64,000 nucleotides of DNA from Lateolabrax maculatus (lineage: Eukaryota; Chordata; Actinopteri; Acropomatiformes; Lateolabracidae), in assembly GCA_031216445.1 (NCBI GenBank), contig CM062218.1, positions 13,451,501 to 13,515,500 on the forward strand. Reading direction: 5' to 3'. Below are positions 13,304 through 26,243 of this stretch, in pieces. A program made the position numbers and the translations under genes. Every line of letters begins with the position of its first letter. Positions within the stretch are counted from its first letter, which is position 1. The notes beneath the pieces are model-generated. The model had not been told where the DNA came from, did no database searches, and saw only the letters and a list, made by a program, of their open reading frames with translations.

Positions 13304-15299
13304 TGAGTGTGAAGTTGTAAGCAGCAATACCAGAGGCCAAGCAATCGGCCTGTTCCAAACAGGCATGTTTGGCACTGCACTAGTCTACTCAATGTTATGA
13401 AATCTTACTCTTTGTATCGTCTCACCTCCCATACAATCTGTCTCTTGTGATGTGAAGCCACAGTGCTCCTATAGTTAGTAAAAAGCTCAAATTAGTCTGC
13501 TAATGCCATTTAAAATTCCATCTGTATGTTTCATTTATTTTTATTAGCAGGCAAATGTCTCGCAGGACAGGAAAACATTTATGGAAGAGCTGGTGGCTAT
13601 TTCTGAAATGTCAGTAAATGGTTAGCTAGATAGTGAGACACTGGCAAGTAGACAATTGCTATGTTCAACAACAAAAAGTAGCTTAGCAATGACTGTTTAT
13701 CTGTCCAGCAAGCCAACTCTGTGCAAGAATTCATGTTTTTCACAGTTTGAGACTGGCTAGAATTTTGACTGACATTTATCAGCAACAGGCCCCTTGATAA
13801 AATATATATGTTGTCCAAAAAGGGAGTAAAATATTAGAAAAATGTAATATTTGCAATTTGACATTTTTACTTATAATAGGAACATCACAAGTGTTGATAT
13901 AACGTGTTAATAATAATAACAGTGGCTTTGTACTATTCAAGTGTCCCAGTAAGCTGTGACAGTGTGACAGTGAACCAGCATGCACAATACCAGGTCCCTG
14001 AAATGGAATTCAGCCATCGTTCATTTTATTATTTACAGCTTTGCTTTTCCCACTGGGGCATTTCAAAATGTCTTCTGTTTCTTTGACATAAGTTCAGATG
14101 TTCATGGAGCAAAATGTTCTAATCTGATGAGAACAACCACTGAAAGACAAAAAAAAAGAGAACAAAATCACGTTTAGTGTTGGCTAGAATTTGTGTTAGT
14201 TTATTATGAATGTCGGTCTGCTATGAAGACATCCACAGTTAAATAAACACATCCCTCCAGTTTTCTCACTGGATACAGCGAGAATTACTTGTGTTGTGTG
14301 GCTTGCCAGGTCTTTGAGGTAACACACACACACACATGCATGCACTCTTTAGTGCTAATGCAAAACTATTTCTTTTAGACTGTCTGCATCAAAAGTCTTG
14401 ATCAGAAAACAGAAGCTAAAAATGGAGGGAAGTGCACCCATGTGATACTCTGGCCAGTCGACATTAAAGCTCTTAATTGGCATACCAAAAGGCACGCACA
14501 GCGAGCAGTCTGCTCCCTGCCCTCACACACAGAGGCTCTGCAAAGTAAAAATAACTTTGTAAAGAAAAGCCTTGTATGTGGAGGTCGATAAATAATTGAA
14601 CTGTTAGGAGGAACCCAGTGGCAAACAGGGTGGAGGGGATGAGTGTGTGTCAGAGTGTGCTCCTGACAGTGTCACTGTGTGTTTGCATCTGCACATATCC
14701 TGCTGTCAGAGCTTTTCTTTATCACTACTTTCAATTATTTAGCGTGTGGATGCTAGACGTGGTGGCGAACTGTGTTCAGTTCTCATGGAGAAGCAGTGGA
14801 GCAGCCGGCTGAGACTGAGGCTGACTGAATCCTACTGTCACCTCGCTGTAAGTAAGAGAGACCCACCAGAGGATTATTTCACCACCAGGCCACCTGAAAG
14901 TTGTTCTTATAATGTGGAACTCCCCAAGTTTTAGAAATCAGTGTCTGTTTTTCTGCCTCCACCATGATACAATGAAGATGAATTGAATTTTGTTAGGGGT
15001 GCTCACAATGTTTTAATATTACGTTTAAAATATTCAGCAGCAACTTGTCTTTCAAGAAACAGTGTTTCTCTGGACAATCTACTGACCTTACAGTGAACAG
15101 TTGGCATTAGAACTACTTTCTGCTGATAAAATAGTTCCCCTTTTTATACATTTTCAATGCTGTAACCAGCAGAAATCTCATCGACAAATATCCCCAAAAA
15201 ACTGGCAAATAAAACCACAACAATCTGCATCTTTATATATAAATGGCTTTTTTTTTCTCAATAAAATGGGTGAATAAAGTCTTTATAGAGGCTATAATC

Positions 15300-15720
15300 A
15301 ATAACAAACAGGGCTGCTTATAGTGATGAACCTACATAGAAATATCCCCTGAATCTGCAGCTACACTCAGCTTTATGGAGTTTTATAGCGAGTTTCAGGT
15401 TAATGTTTAGCTGTTTTGCTCACAACTTGTCAGTTGCAGCAGGCAGCTGTTTTCAGCGAAAAAGCTCTAAAAACCCTGTTGAGCACCAAATGATATAGAG
15501 GCTCAGTTAGCAAATAGCTGGTTAACATAGTGGAGCATTTAGCAGCTAAAGAGCCAGATATTTGCCTAAGGAGTTGGTAGAGACCAAAAACAGAGCTAAA
15601 AGAGATTGTTCACCAGGTGGTGGATTCCAAATTAATAATAATGTTGTTCCATAACAGGTGGATTTGTAAATAAGCAACTGTTTGGTAATAAGTTCACCCT
15701 ATGAACTTACTGTTAAAGGT
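15300..15720 (+). repeat. interspersed repeat, copy A (family also at 33.97-34.15 kb)
   Basis: The core at 15441-15612 matches the reverse complement of about 33972-34149. Shared blocks include AGCTGTTTTCAG, GAGCACCAAAT/AAGCACCAAAT, AGCAGCTA.AGAGCCA and AGAGCT.AAA. The family is non-coding. I recognise it as an abundant teleost repeat but cannot name the consensus. Confidence 0.65.
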
Positions 15721-15781
15721 GGTAATATTCAATGTATGTTCACAATGTGATTCTGCTGCCCCAAAATAATTTTTTGCTGTT

Positions 15782-16094
15782 TTAAAGAAATTTTTCCATA
15801 TTTTGGAAAATACACTTATAACACTTATTCGCTTTCTAACTGTGAGTTGCAGTGGAAAATTGCTACCACTCTCATGTCTCTACAGTAACTATGGAGCTAG
15901 ACATACATGGGAATTATTTAGTGAGCTTAGAGGCTAGTAGAAAAAAATTTCTAACTTGGACGGAGCCAGTTTAGCTGTTTCCCCGTGTTAACCACCTCCC
16001 AGCTCCATAGTCAGCTTCATCAAGAGAGTGATATTGATCTTCTCACCTCGAAAAGTAAGCATATTTCCTAAAACGTCTTAACTATTCTTTTAAG
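15782..16094. mobile_element. MITE-like element with long imperfect terminal inverted repeats
   Basis: The left end (TTAAAGAAAT..., then GGAAAATACACTTAT and CGCTTTCT) is matched, inverted, by the right end (CTCGAAAAGTAAGCATATTTCC and AACTATTCTTTTAA). The interior has GAGCTAGACAT and AGCTCCATAGTCAGC-type sequence typical of an abundant short fish element. There is no ORF, so it is non-autonomous. Confidence 0.6.
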
Positions 16095-17139
16095 TTTCAG
16101 ATATTTTATACGACTTTGCTGGGCAATTAATAACCTTGTGATGGGTGCAATTGTTCATACAGCTCAGGAGGGAATCAAGTGAATTTAAGCTTTTAAATCC
16201 AGTTTGCCTCTGCTGCTGCTTACTGATTCAAAGATAACCACAGATTTTGCCGAGTTGCTTCCAGTGTGTGTAAATGCTGCATGACCTTCTCTCTCGTCTC
16301 AGCGGGATCATGCTGTGCAAATGGAAGGCGGGTTGATTAAGTTGACCTGGGTTTCAGTCGAAGGGAAGCGTCTATGTATCCTCCTTCACATGTGATGGCT
16401 CCATTGGAGAAATGAAGGCTTGGTTGGAGACAAGAATGGCAAGTTCACAAGTCAGTCCTATATCCGATTTATCCAACTCATGCACACATGCACATATTAA
16501 GCTGCACTGATCTGAGGACTGAGATGGGGCATGAGCAATGCGCTCATTTCATTAGCGAGAATAATTGTTATCAACTTCTGTAACTCAGGACAAAATTAAT
16601 TTCTAGTATAGCTAAATTTAGCCTAGGTATTTTATAGTGGTCATTCTAAATAATTGTCAGGGAAATGGCTTGCGTACAGGGCCCAAGACTACATTGGCGG
16701 ATGATAAATGAGTTCAGCCGCCAATGGTGGGTTGCTGAAACTACTTAATTACAAACTCTCATCACTACAGCAGATAGTGTGTCCCCAATTTGTTTTACTC
16801 TTATCTGTTAAATAAATGCTTTTGAATTGTTAATCTGGACGTGTAGGATGTAGGAAGCTGTTGCGTGGTTACTGTGCACATAAACTTAAGCAAAATAGCT
16901 GAAGAGGCCCATCTGTGGTAATGACAGATTTCAATGTTGCTATAACACCCAGGAAGGACATCTTGCTGATGGCCAGGTAACGGCCCGGACCTTCGCACAA
17001 CTCAATGCTGGGCTCTCGTTGGCTGTTGTGGTCCAGCTTGGAAAGTAGTGACGTAATCATCCAGATTTTAAATCCTAAATATCAAACATGTTTTGCAAGT
17101 AGATCTTGAAGTTTAAAATTGGAACTGTAAACCCTTGTA

Positions 17140-17490
17140 AAGCTATCTTGGTCTTTTGGAGCCAGTGGAGTCGCCTCCTGCTGGCCATTAGAAAGAATGC
17201 AGGTGTAAGGCACGGCCTTAACGTGTATAACTGTAAGCCCTAATATAATTTAATCAAGTGAGTTATATATAAATTCACCACAGTACAGCTGTAAAAAATT
17301 CACAGCTGTTCACCACCAAAGCTGTAAAAAAAAAATTCTGTTGTAAAGTTGGGCATTTTAACATGGGGGTCTATGGGGACTGACTTGCTTTTGGAGCCAG
17401 CTTCAAGTGGCCATTCAATGAACTGCAGTTTTTGGCACTTTCATATTGGCTGAATTTTTCGGCCTCGGAGGTTGCTGCTTGGTGCTAATA
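17140..17490. repeat. interspersed repeat of a common teleost family
   Basis: Two related blocks lie here: TTTTGGAGCCAGTGGAGTCG at about 17155, and a block around 17365-17490 with GGGGTCTATGGGGACTGACT and AAGTGGCCATTCAATGAACT. I recognise the latter as a frequent fish intergenic repeat. No coding capacity is visible. Confidence 0.55.
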
Positions 17491-19107
17491 AGAATCAAAA
17501 CGTATTAAGTAATTACCTTTCTTCTTGAACGTAATCGCCGTCCACAGTAATCGCAACAAACATCACAAATGTGTTCGACCAGTCGTGTTTGGATGCCAAT
17601 GTGATACTTATTAAGTGTATAACTTATAAAGAGAAAACTCCTTAAACCCACTCAATCATTGCACCATGAAAAGTTCCATAGGCTAAAAAGAAGTTGCACT
17701 TTGATATCTATGTTTTGGACCAGTGTTAATAGGATTTTGTGATTAATGATGTTTTTATGTTGCCTGGAGTAAAAGACAGTGTTTATGAGATTATCTTTGA
17801 TCCTGATCTGCAATCCACACCTGCCTTTGCACATCTAATTGCAGGTTTACACAACAGTTTATTATAAAGTTACTATACTGCAGGAAGCATTGAGGCAGGA
17901 AAATACATACATCCCCTCACACAGTAATAACTTACACTGACATGTGGCTCATTCACAAACTACAGTAAGTCAACAGTGCATACATACTGTACACACATAC
18001 AGCACACTAGTAATAAACCTAGAACGATCCTTCTGCTCTTTGTCTTTCAAAGACTTAGATGTCACAATTGTAACGCTAGAAAAAGGGAGCTCTCAAATTC
18101 CAGTAAAATCTGTAACTATTCGCCTAGAAAACCCGACACGAACACAAAAGCATAATGATATATTCATCTCCAGTATTCCCTCGTTCAAATCCTTTCTAAA
18201 GCAGCGTGTCTGCGGTCTCTGTAACCTTTGTTTGTGGTTTATTACCTGTGCCACTGGTCACTATTTTCCCCATTTATCTGCAGCATTCAAGGATTTTCAG
18301 ACCGGCTTCTAATCCCTCCTCAGTTTCACATTATGGCAATCTCACCTCATCAAGATGAGTGGTCAAGGGCACATTGGAGAGGACATTTGAGAAGGGAGCA
18401 TATGCCTTATGTATTAGTATGCTAGTCAGAGCAAAGAGCTGCGAGAGCTCCTCACATAAATGTGTTGATGAAAATCCCCAGCAAGATGATCATTCATGTT
18501 TAAATTGAAACATCACTGATAATGATTCAATAATTGCGTTGTTATATATGATGTGGAAAATCCCTTGATATATGGCTGTATTGTCCCAAAACCTAATTTC
18601 ACTGTTTGAAAAACAGCCATTTCCTGGAGGAGTGTGTGTGGCGTGGGTTGACTGATGCCTCCATACATACCAGGATACATGATTAGAGAAAGAGTTATGG
18701 CCAGTAGTTACAATCTCCTGCAGATAAATTTATGGCTGACATATAATGACGGCACACTCAGCTGAACCCATAGTAAATCCCGGACATGAACTCCCTCTGT
18801 CCTTGAGAACCCTGTTAAGGTCCCCACTCAGTCTACAAAAGCAGATGTACCTTAATCTAAAGCTTCGATGTTCAATAACTGGACAGTTCTGCATTGATTG
18901 ATACTAATCTGCTATGATGTTCAAAGTCCTTCCTGTTATGAACTATACCTATGTTTTTGCACGTTTTTTTTTTTTTTTTTTAACTACAATGTATATTTAC
19001 TGATAAAATGCGTTTGCTTTTTTCCTTGTCGACTGGCTGATTGTAACTCTGAAACACAGCAACATGACCTCAACCCAAAGACGGTAGCATTTTGGATGTA
19101 CAAAACG

Positions 19108-19113
19108 TTTAAT
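19108..19113 (-). other. candidate polyadenylation signal for elp2 (ATTAAA)
   Basis: TTTAAT on the plus strand reads ATTAAA on the elp2 strand, about 490 nt after the elp2 stop. A canonical AATAAA (TTTATT on the plus strand) also lies near 18237-18242. Neither can be shown to be used. Confidence 0.25.
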
Positions 19114-19601
19114 CAATTAATCATAAAACAAACACACACACCATACATCTGTGCGATCAATCCTTAACAGCCAGGGAGAATAGCATGATCATTATGACCG
19201 AATCACTTCCTAGATTTGTTACTGAAAAGCATCCATTCACCGTATAAATGTTTACTTGGATAGGCAGTCTAAATATGCATTCTGTTAGATATCCAGCAGT
19301 TTCGTCTTATCTGAATTTAAAACACTTTGAAGTGCCTAAGCAAAATACCACCCTGGGGTCATGGTGTTTTCACCATCTTGCTTCCACCCATCAAATCCGT
19401 TCAGCTTTGTGCAGACAGACTGCGGGGGCATGTGTGCTGTGGGTTTGTCCTGCGACTGACCCATGACTTAACTGGCTGTCACAGGGAGTGAATGGCTTGC
19501 CAGCGAGCAGCTGTGGCCTTGGTGCCACAGTCAGGCCTGTGGCCCTCAGTCCAAGTGTCTCCCTGCGTGTGAGAGACATAATAGTGTCAGTGTTGGTAGT
19601 G

Positions 19602-19797
19602 CTAAAGAGCCCGTTTGTTGATGTTGAAGATTTTGACAGAGTGGTCGGCGCTGGCGCTGGCAAGCTGGACCCAGGAGCTCTCCTCCTCGATTTCACTCCC
19701 TCCATCAGTCTGTCCATCCCTCTTGTTGTTCTCTCGACCTACTCGGCCGGTCTGGGGCCTCCAGCGGAGCCTCTTGACCGCCAAAGTGTGGCTTTGT
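19602..19797 (-). CDS. elp2: elp2 exon 22 with stop codon (residues 774-838)
   Basis: Encodes SQSHTLAVKRLRWRPQ, a variable charged insert (GRENNKRDGQTDGGSEIEEE), then SWVQLASASADHSVKIFNIN and KRAL, ending in TAG at 19602-19604. Acceptor TTTCGCAG|ACA. The C-terminal VNKCAL/INKRAL match with human confirms the true end. Confidence 0.96.
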
Positions 19798-20951
19798 CTG
19801 CGAAAGGATTCGTGATGAAGGAAAACAACATGATACTGCTCTGGATGACAGAACAAGCATGAGACATAATCCAGACAAATACCCACTACACATACTTTAC
19901 TATTTGTCTTTCTCAAATACAAAATATGTAAAAAGAGACAATCCCAAACTTCTCTCACCCGAGTTTGGGATTAATGGGCGGACACACACACAACAGTGAG
20001 GTGAAAATCTATTTGTAAAAAAAATAATTGTTGAATAGGTCACCTAACTGGATTTCAAAAGTTGTTTAACTGATTGGTTCTGGTTGTGAGCACCAGTGAA
20101 GCCAAACACCAAAGTCTTCTCATACAAAGACAAAATAATGATACCTGTCTTCAATTCACTTCCTGAGCTCTACAAATAGAGATTCACACCCCCATGTGGG
20201 ATACAACACACAGAAATACACACTCAAGTTCCTGTTGAAGCCTTCTCCTCTAACTACTGCCTGTGAGGAACGCAACCATTTGAATCCAGCACCCTGCTGC
20301 CCTTTTCTTCGTAACACAAAGCTTCTGCCTCTAACCAGCCATCAAACTGAAGCTACACTAGTGTCACTGTGACACATTGTCATTTACGTCTACTGCCAAT
20401 GGCCATTGGAGGCCTTTCAACGGCGCATTTCATGAACTGTGTGGATACGAGATGTCTGTTTCTCCACAGCTGCTCCAGTCGTGTCCTCCAGCAGCCTCCT
20501 GGTCAGGGCTCCACCTGTACAGCAAGATCCTGCCGGACTCCAGGCCCACTGCAACCAGGTAGCTGTGGAAGGCACCAAAACGCACACATTTGCATTAGAG
20601 CAGATCAAACCTTCACTGCCTTCATTCATTTCCAATGGTCAAACCTTAAAGGGATAGTTCAGATTTTTGAAGTGGAGTTGTATGAGGTACTTATTCATAA
20701 TTAGCATATTACCTACAGTAGATGGTGGTTGGTATGCCCCCAGTTTGGAGAGGCAGGCATAAAGTCGGCCATAATACAAAAGTAACAACTAGAGTTGTGT
20801 GTGTACCTTTTTTTGGAACAGAGTACGGAGCAGAATGCAACAGCGGTAGCAGAGTCGCCCACATCCAAGATGGAAGAACACGGTTTAATCTCAGGAGGAA
20901 GCACCGAGTCTCCAGAGTCCTCTAATCTGCACGGGCCCCACACTATCACCT

Positions 20952-20989
<38 letters not shown>

Positions 20990-22407
20990 CTTGAGCAAAC
21001 AAAAGTGCATTCATTACATTACTACCTCAATGTGCAACCATCAGTTTTCTTACCATCACTTTGTCACCTTAAAAGCAGAAAGACTTTTTTTTTTGTTTAA
21101 AATGTAACCAATATTTTAAAATGACCTTCTTGTCCCGACTTGATGTCACAAAGTATTTGCTGTCTGGGCTCCAGTCACATGACCAAATTATTCGGCTGTG
21201 TATGGCTGTGTCCTTCCCTGTGTGTGCATACAGCGAGAACTGCGGCTCTGCATGGATACAACAAACAAGTACAGAGAAACAAACACGTACAGAGATTATA
21301 TAAAGAATGAATTCTAACTCAAAACACTATTATCAATCCCAACACTACATATATAGTATATTGTCACAGCACACTGACACTTCCTTTTTGATGACAGATG
21401 AGCTGGTAATGAAAACTTTGTGTTATGATTATTGTAGCATGACATCAGCATGTCTATATCCCAACCTCAGTGCTCTGTAGCAACAAAAGCTCTCCCGAGC
21501 GACAAATAAACAACCAAACAAGACAGAGAACCTCATTCCAGCCCTCCATTTCAGTCAGTTTTGGTTTATGACCTGCTGCTGTTTATTTCCCCAGCCTAAG
21601 TCATTTCAGACCCCAGATTGGTTTTCCCCAGAGAGCTTGTTTGTATGCTGCTGGCAGCCGCCTGTCTGTGCGTCCGCAGCAGTGCTGCTCTCAACTGGCA
21701 AACACGCACACACGCACACACACACAGTCGTGTTTCCACCACTTTCGGGGACATTACATTAATTCCCTAGAGACTAAACCTAACCACTACTTGCCTAAAC
21801 CTAACCTTACCCTAACCTAAACCAAGTCTTAAGGTTATGGGGACTTGCATTTTGGCCCCACAATGTGACTCTGTAAATAGATTTATGTCCCCACAACCTT
21901 AGTAACACCCGTATACACACGCACATACACGGCCACAGTGTCGGCACAGAAGAGTTCATCACCAACACTCTCAAAATACACACATATATATATTGACGGT
22001 GTGTTGTTTGGGGCACAGAGGTATTGCACCTCTTTCCATTAACACTCTCATCTGAGGCCCGGGAGGGGCACGGTGGGCTGTTCAGTCCGACCCACAGAGA
22101 TCGAGATGGAGACCAGGGATAAACAAAGTAAAAGAACAGCAAGTAAAACAGGTTACACCTATTAGACAGCTGCATGGAACAGAAGAAAAGGGAGGAGAGG
22201 AAAGTAACAGTGTCTCCCTAATGAAAATGTCTGAGAGCTTGACCCACAAGAAAGAGGAAGACAGAGGTGGGAGAGGAAGGGAAGATGACGTGGTTAGACA
22301 AAACAGGTAAGAGGGAAAGGAGAGAAACAGAAGAGATGAGAATAGAGGGAGTCAGTTTGTTTGATCAGCTCTAACTTCGTTTAACCTTCCATGGTCTGGC
22401 TTTTGAG

Positions 22408-22447
<40 letters not shown>

Positions 22448-25400
22448 CTTCACAATCACCTTGAGTGATTCAGCAGCCAACCAGAACAGACGGGACACCC
22501 CCCCCCCCCCCCCCCAAACCCCCCTTCTCTCCTCTCTCACAAACACCATCCCTGCCTCTAGGCAGTCTACTATGCAGGCAAACAGGAAAGTGCAGGACTG
22601 GTTAGCCTCTGTCAGTGCCCATTAAGACCTTCTTGAGCTGCCAAAAGAGCCATGAGATGCGTTACCAGGTGCGGTTGGGAGATAATCCTCTGGGCTTAAA
22701 TGTCGTGTTCTCCTCACCTCGGATGCAGGATCGGGTTATTTGTCTGAGTCAAGGTGCTGAGATTATCTCATATAAACAAACTCTCCAGGAGCACGCTGTT
22801 GTTTACAACAGAGGCCCTGCAGGAGGTGAATGGAGAGTGGGGATGCACGGAATGATTCAGGACACCGGACAACAGAAGTACCGATCAGATGTCAGCGCTT
22901 TATCCATCTTGTTCTAGGAGGTTTAACTGTTATTGTATATAATGACAGTGACCTAGAAACAGTGTTTAATGTGGATAGCTTACATCTGACCAATACCTGA
23001 TCTGGGCCTATATTAATCAAAGAATTACACTTAAGAATGCTCTAAAAAGTGAATTAAAAGGTTCTTCCCTGAACAGAAATTTAACAAGGCTCTTCCTCGT
23101 ACTTACAGCAAAGTGGAAGAGTGACCCTTAAGAGCAGCTCTCACACGATCACATGATTTGTCAGGTGTATGTTCAGAGCATTATTAGCCAAACATTAACC
23201 ATATTGGTTATGCTTTTAGAAAGAAATCTTTAGTTTTTCTGCATAAACGTGGTTTTAATTTCTAAAAAGGGTAAATTTGAACAATCTAATATATTGCTAA
23301 CATATAAAAAAAGAGATCAACAAGTAGGGATTAAAAAAAATAAAGGCCATGTGGATACTGACAGAGGTGACCCTCCAGAAACAAATCTGTTTCTAGAACC
23401 ATTAATGTCACCACCACTGAGTTAAGTCTGAAAGAGGTCAAAGGTCAAGCAAAACAGACAAAATGACTGATAGAGACCTACAAAGGAGGCTTTTAGATTG
23501 TCGTTTGCTATATGTCAAAAAAAACAAAAGGTTGTACTGTATTGTATTGTGCGTGTGTCTGTATCTGGTCCCAAGAGTCTGAACTCAAACCAAAGGCCAA
23601 GAACAAGCCACTAAACTACCAATGTATTTATTCAAACAAGGGTTGCACAACTTTAAAGCATAGATAATTTTATTTTACATCCCGATCCTGACATGAAATG
23701 CATGCAAGCAAAGATTTGATTGCAATCTGTTGCAACTTTGCTATACTGACAAGCCCTCTGGCAGTACATTAGGTTGAAGATTTATACAGGAATGCATCAG
23801 TTGAGTTCTGCATAGTTAGTGTCATTTCAAAGCTTTTCTGCACCTACTGCCAAGGTATTACGTGCAAGAAAGATGTTAATATCCTTGTTAAAGGGGGAAA
23901 GTTTTTGAAATTCAAATTGTGGTATATATTTACACAAATAGAAAATGTGGTTACATTTAAAATCAAATAAATAATCTTTCCTTTATTAGCTCCTTTTTGG
24001 ACTATATTCAGTCAACGCATCACTTGTTTGGCTCCTCACAGCATTAATTAGAGGAGTCCTTCCAATCAGGCCAGCTTGACTTGGAATTTGATTTGGAACA
24101 AATCTGCTCAGTGGGTTTACCTTATTTTAATTAATTTGAATTAGGGGAGCTGGTGTTGTCTGCCAGTAAGGCTCCAATATTGTCTCTTTGTCATGAAATT
24201 CACTCAAAAACATTTTTAATTAAGCTAAATTTACTTGCAAAGCACCATGAAGAAATATTATCCCATCCTGAGCTGTGTGTTGCATTAGAAAACAGAATCC
24301 TGACAACTAAATAATACGATCCTTTAAGGTGGACTCTTTATTAGTGAAAACTCCTTCCCCTTTCTCACCTGGACTTTCAGGCGTGGGCAAATTCCGTCTC
24401 CATAAAGACCAGGTGCGATCACGGGAAACAGCCAATAGGAGTCGTGCATCAGGGGAGAAGGCCATCTGAGTGATGGTTAGGGTGTGACACGGCAGCGTCT
24501 GCAGCTGACGCCATGTAGCTGTACTCCACAGCAGAACTGCTGCATGCTCAGCCTTAGATGCCTGGAAAAGACAGTTCCGATTAGTTTACCCACAGAGAAG
24601 GAAATAGACAAAACAATATCTTTACAAAGCATCTTCAAAATAAAATATTTAAAAGTGGGACGAGGATGGCTGTAGCGGGGAAGACGGAACGCAGGGTGAG
24701 AATGTGTGTATAAAGAAAGAGTCGAAAGTAAAGCAGAGTGATTGCATTACACAGGAAGAAAGAAAACATGTGTGTGTGTGATGGCTAACAGCTTTGTGTG
24801 CATCTCTGTGCGTTTGTCTCCACAATCAAGGTCATTCAGTACAAGGTAGGTACTATCAATACCTGACTGATAGCACCAGGCCATGTGTGTTATGGTTCGA
24901 ATATGTGCATGCAGAGTAAATACGTCATGATGCCTTCTCCTCTCTGTTCTATGGTCCGGACTCTGACAAGGTCTCTGGCCTCGATCTTATCACACTGACC
25001 TTGCATGCAGAGGCTACCACCGTCCTGGCACTGTCTGAAGCGAGACAGAACATCTCAAAGCCGTGGCCGTACCTGGAGGAGACAGAGGAGGACAATGATA
25101 CAGAGATAAACCATGAACATGAATCAAGATAACAGCCCAGTGAATATGTGGAAGGACAGACCGGATTTTGAAAGACAGACACTTGAAGGGAGGACAACAA
25201 CAAAAGACAGCGCTCCCAGTCTGACAGTAAATTAAGCATTCTGTTATTCCAATGCGTCGACCTGACAAGCTTCCAGGCTCGAACCATTGTCGCTTGCTGA
25301 CAGGTAAATAAGCAAACAGTGTGAAATTAAAATACTGATCTGTGATGACTGGTCGTTCTCCCGCTGACAGAGATGAACAATGATGATGCTCTGGCTAATC

Positions 25401-26191
25401 ACCCACAGCCTAATTACTTTTAGCTTGCTGACTATCACCTGTTTTTTTTTCTAAATGTCAACAAGTCAGCAAAGTGAAATCACAGCCTGAAACTCAATGG
25501 AGGGAAAATCCTCCCCTACCAGGAAGCTTTCAAATGCTGCAGCAATTTGGCCACAACAGTGAGAAAATTATTTATGCCACAAAAATAATTTGGCCACTTA
25601 CTCATTTTAATGTTTCTATTATGCACTAAATGATTCAAGGGGGTGAAGCCAAATGGAGGTAGAAAAATGCTTTTCAACACACACAATGCCCACAGCTCGA
25701 ATAAACGGCCACGCTATACGTCATGTTTATGGCGGATTGACAGGTAAATGGACTTACCATTGGCCACAAATGGAGGCAATTTATTCAGCCTGCGGAAGAG
25801 GCTCATGGGAAAATAAGAAGCTGGATTCTGATTGGCTGATGAATATAGGGAGGGCAACAACGAAGAGCTTCGGGAAGTCCATCATTTTCAGATACAATAA
25901 ACCCTTTGGGCAAACCCAACAAACCATCTGGAAATGTTGCTTCATTAAGGGCAATATGGAAACTGTTTTTACGGGGAAAGGAAGTATATAAAATGGGAAG
26001 GATTTAGTGGAGATTGTGATTGTATGTTGTCTCTGGACTGAATTGTTTGTTCGAGCAGGTAACTGAAACTAAAAACAAGCTTAGAGGGTTTGGATATGCT
26101 ATTAGCAGAGAGTCATTTGGATACTCACAGTTTCTGGACCTCAGGCCAGAGTGTGTTCTGGAGAAGATGATCCTCTGGTGGGGGCTCTACG

Positions 26192-26243
<52 letters not shown>

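Larger units (their letters stand above)
12321..19100. other. region between gabbr2 and elp2 3' ends
   Basis: No gene is supported. The region contains a (GTAT)n tract at about 12596-12612, a dispersed-repeat motif present twice (12671-12707 and 13267-13303), an interspersed repeat at about 15300-15720, a MITE-like element at 15782-16094 and another old repeat at about 17140-17490. The rest is AT-rich with only short open frames lacking family resemblance. Confidence 0.7.

Noticed and set aside
21731..21905. Interstitial telomere repeat
   Set aside because: The CCTAAC units are few and irregular and sit within a dispersed repeat with inverted GGGGACAT ends, so this is not telomeric DNA.
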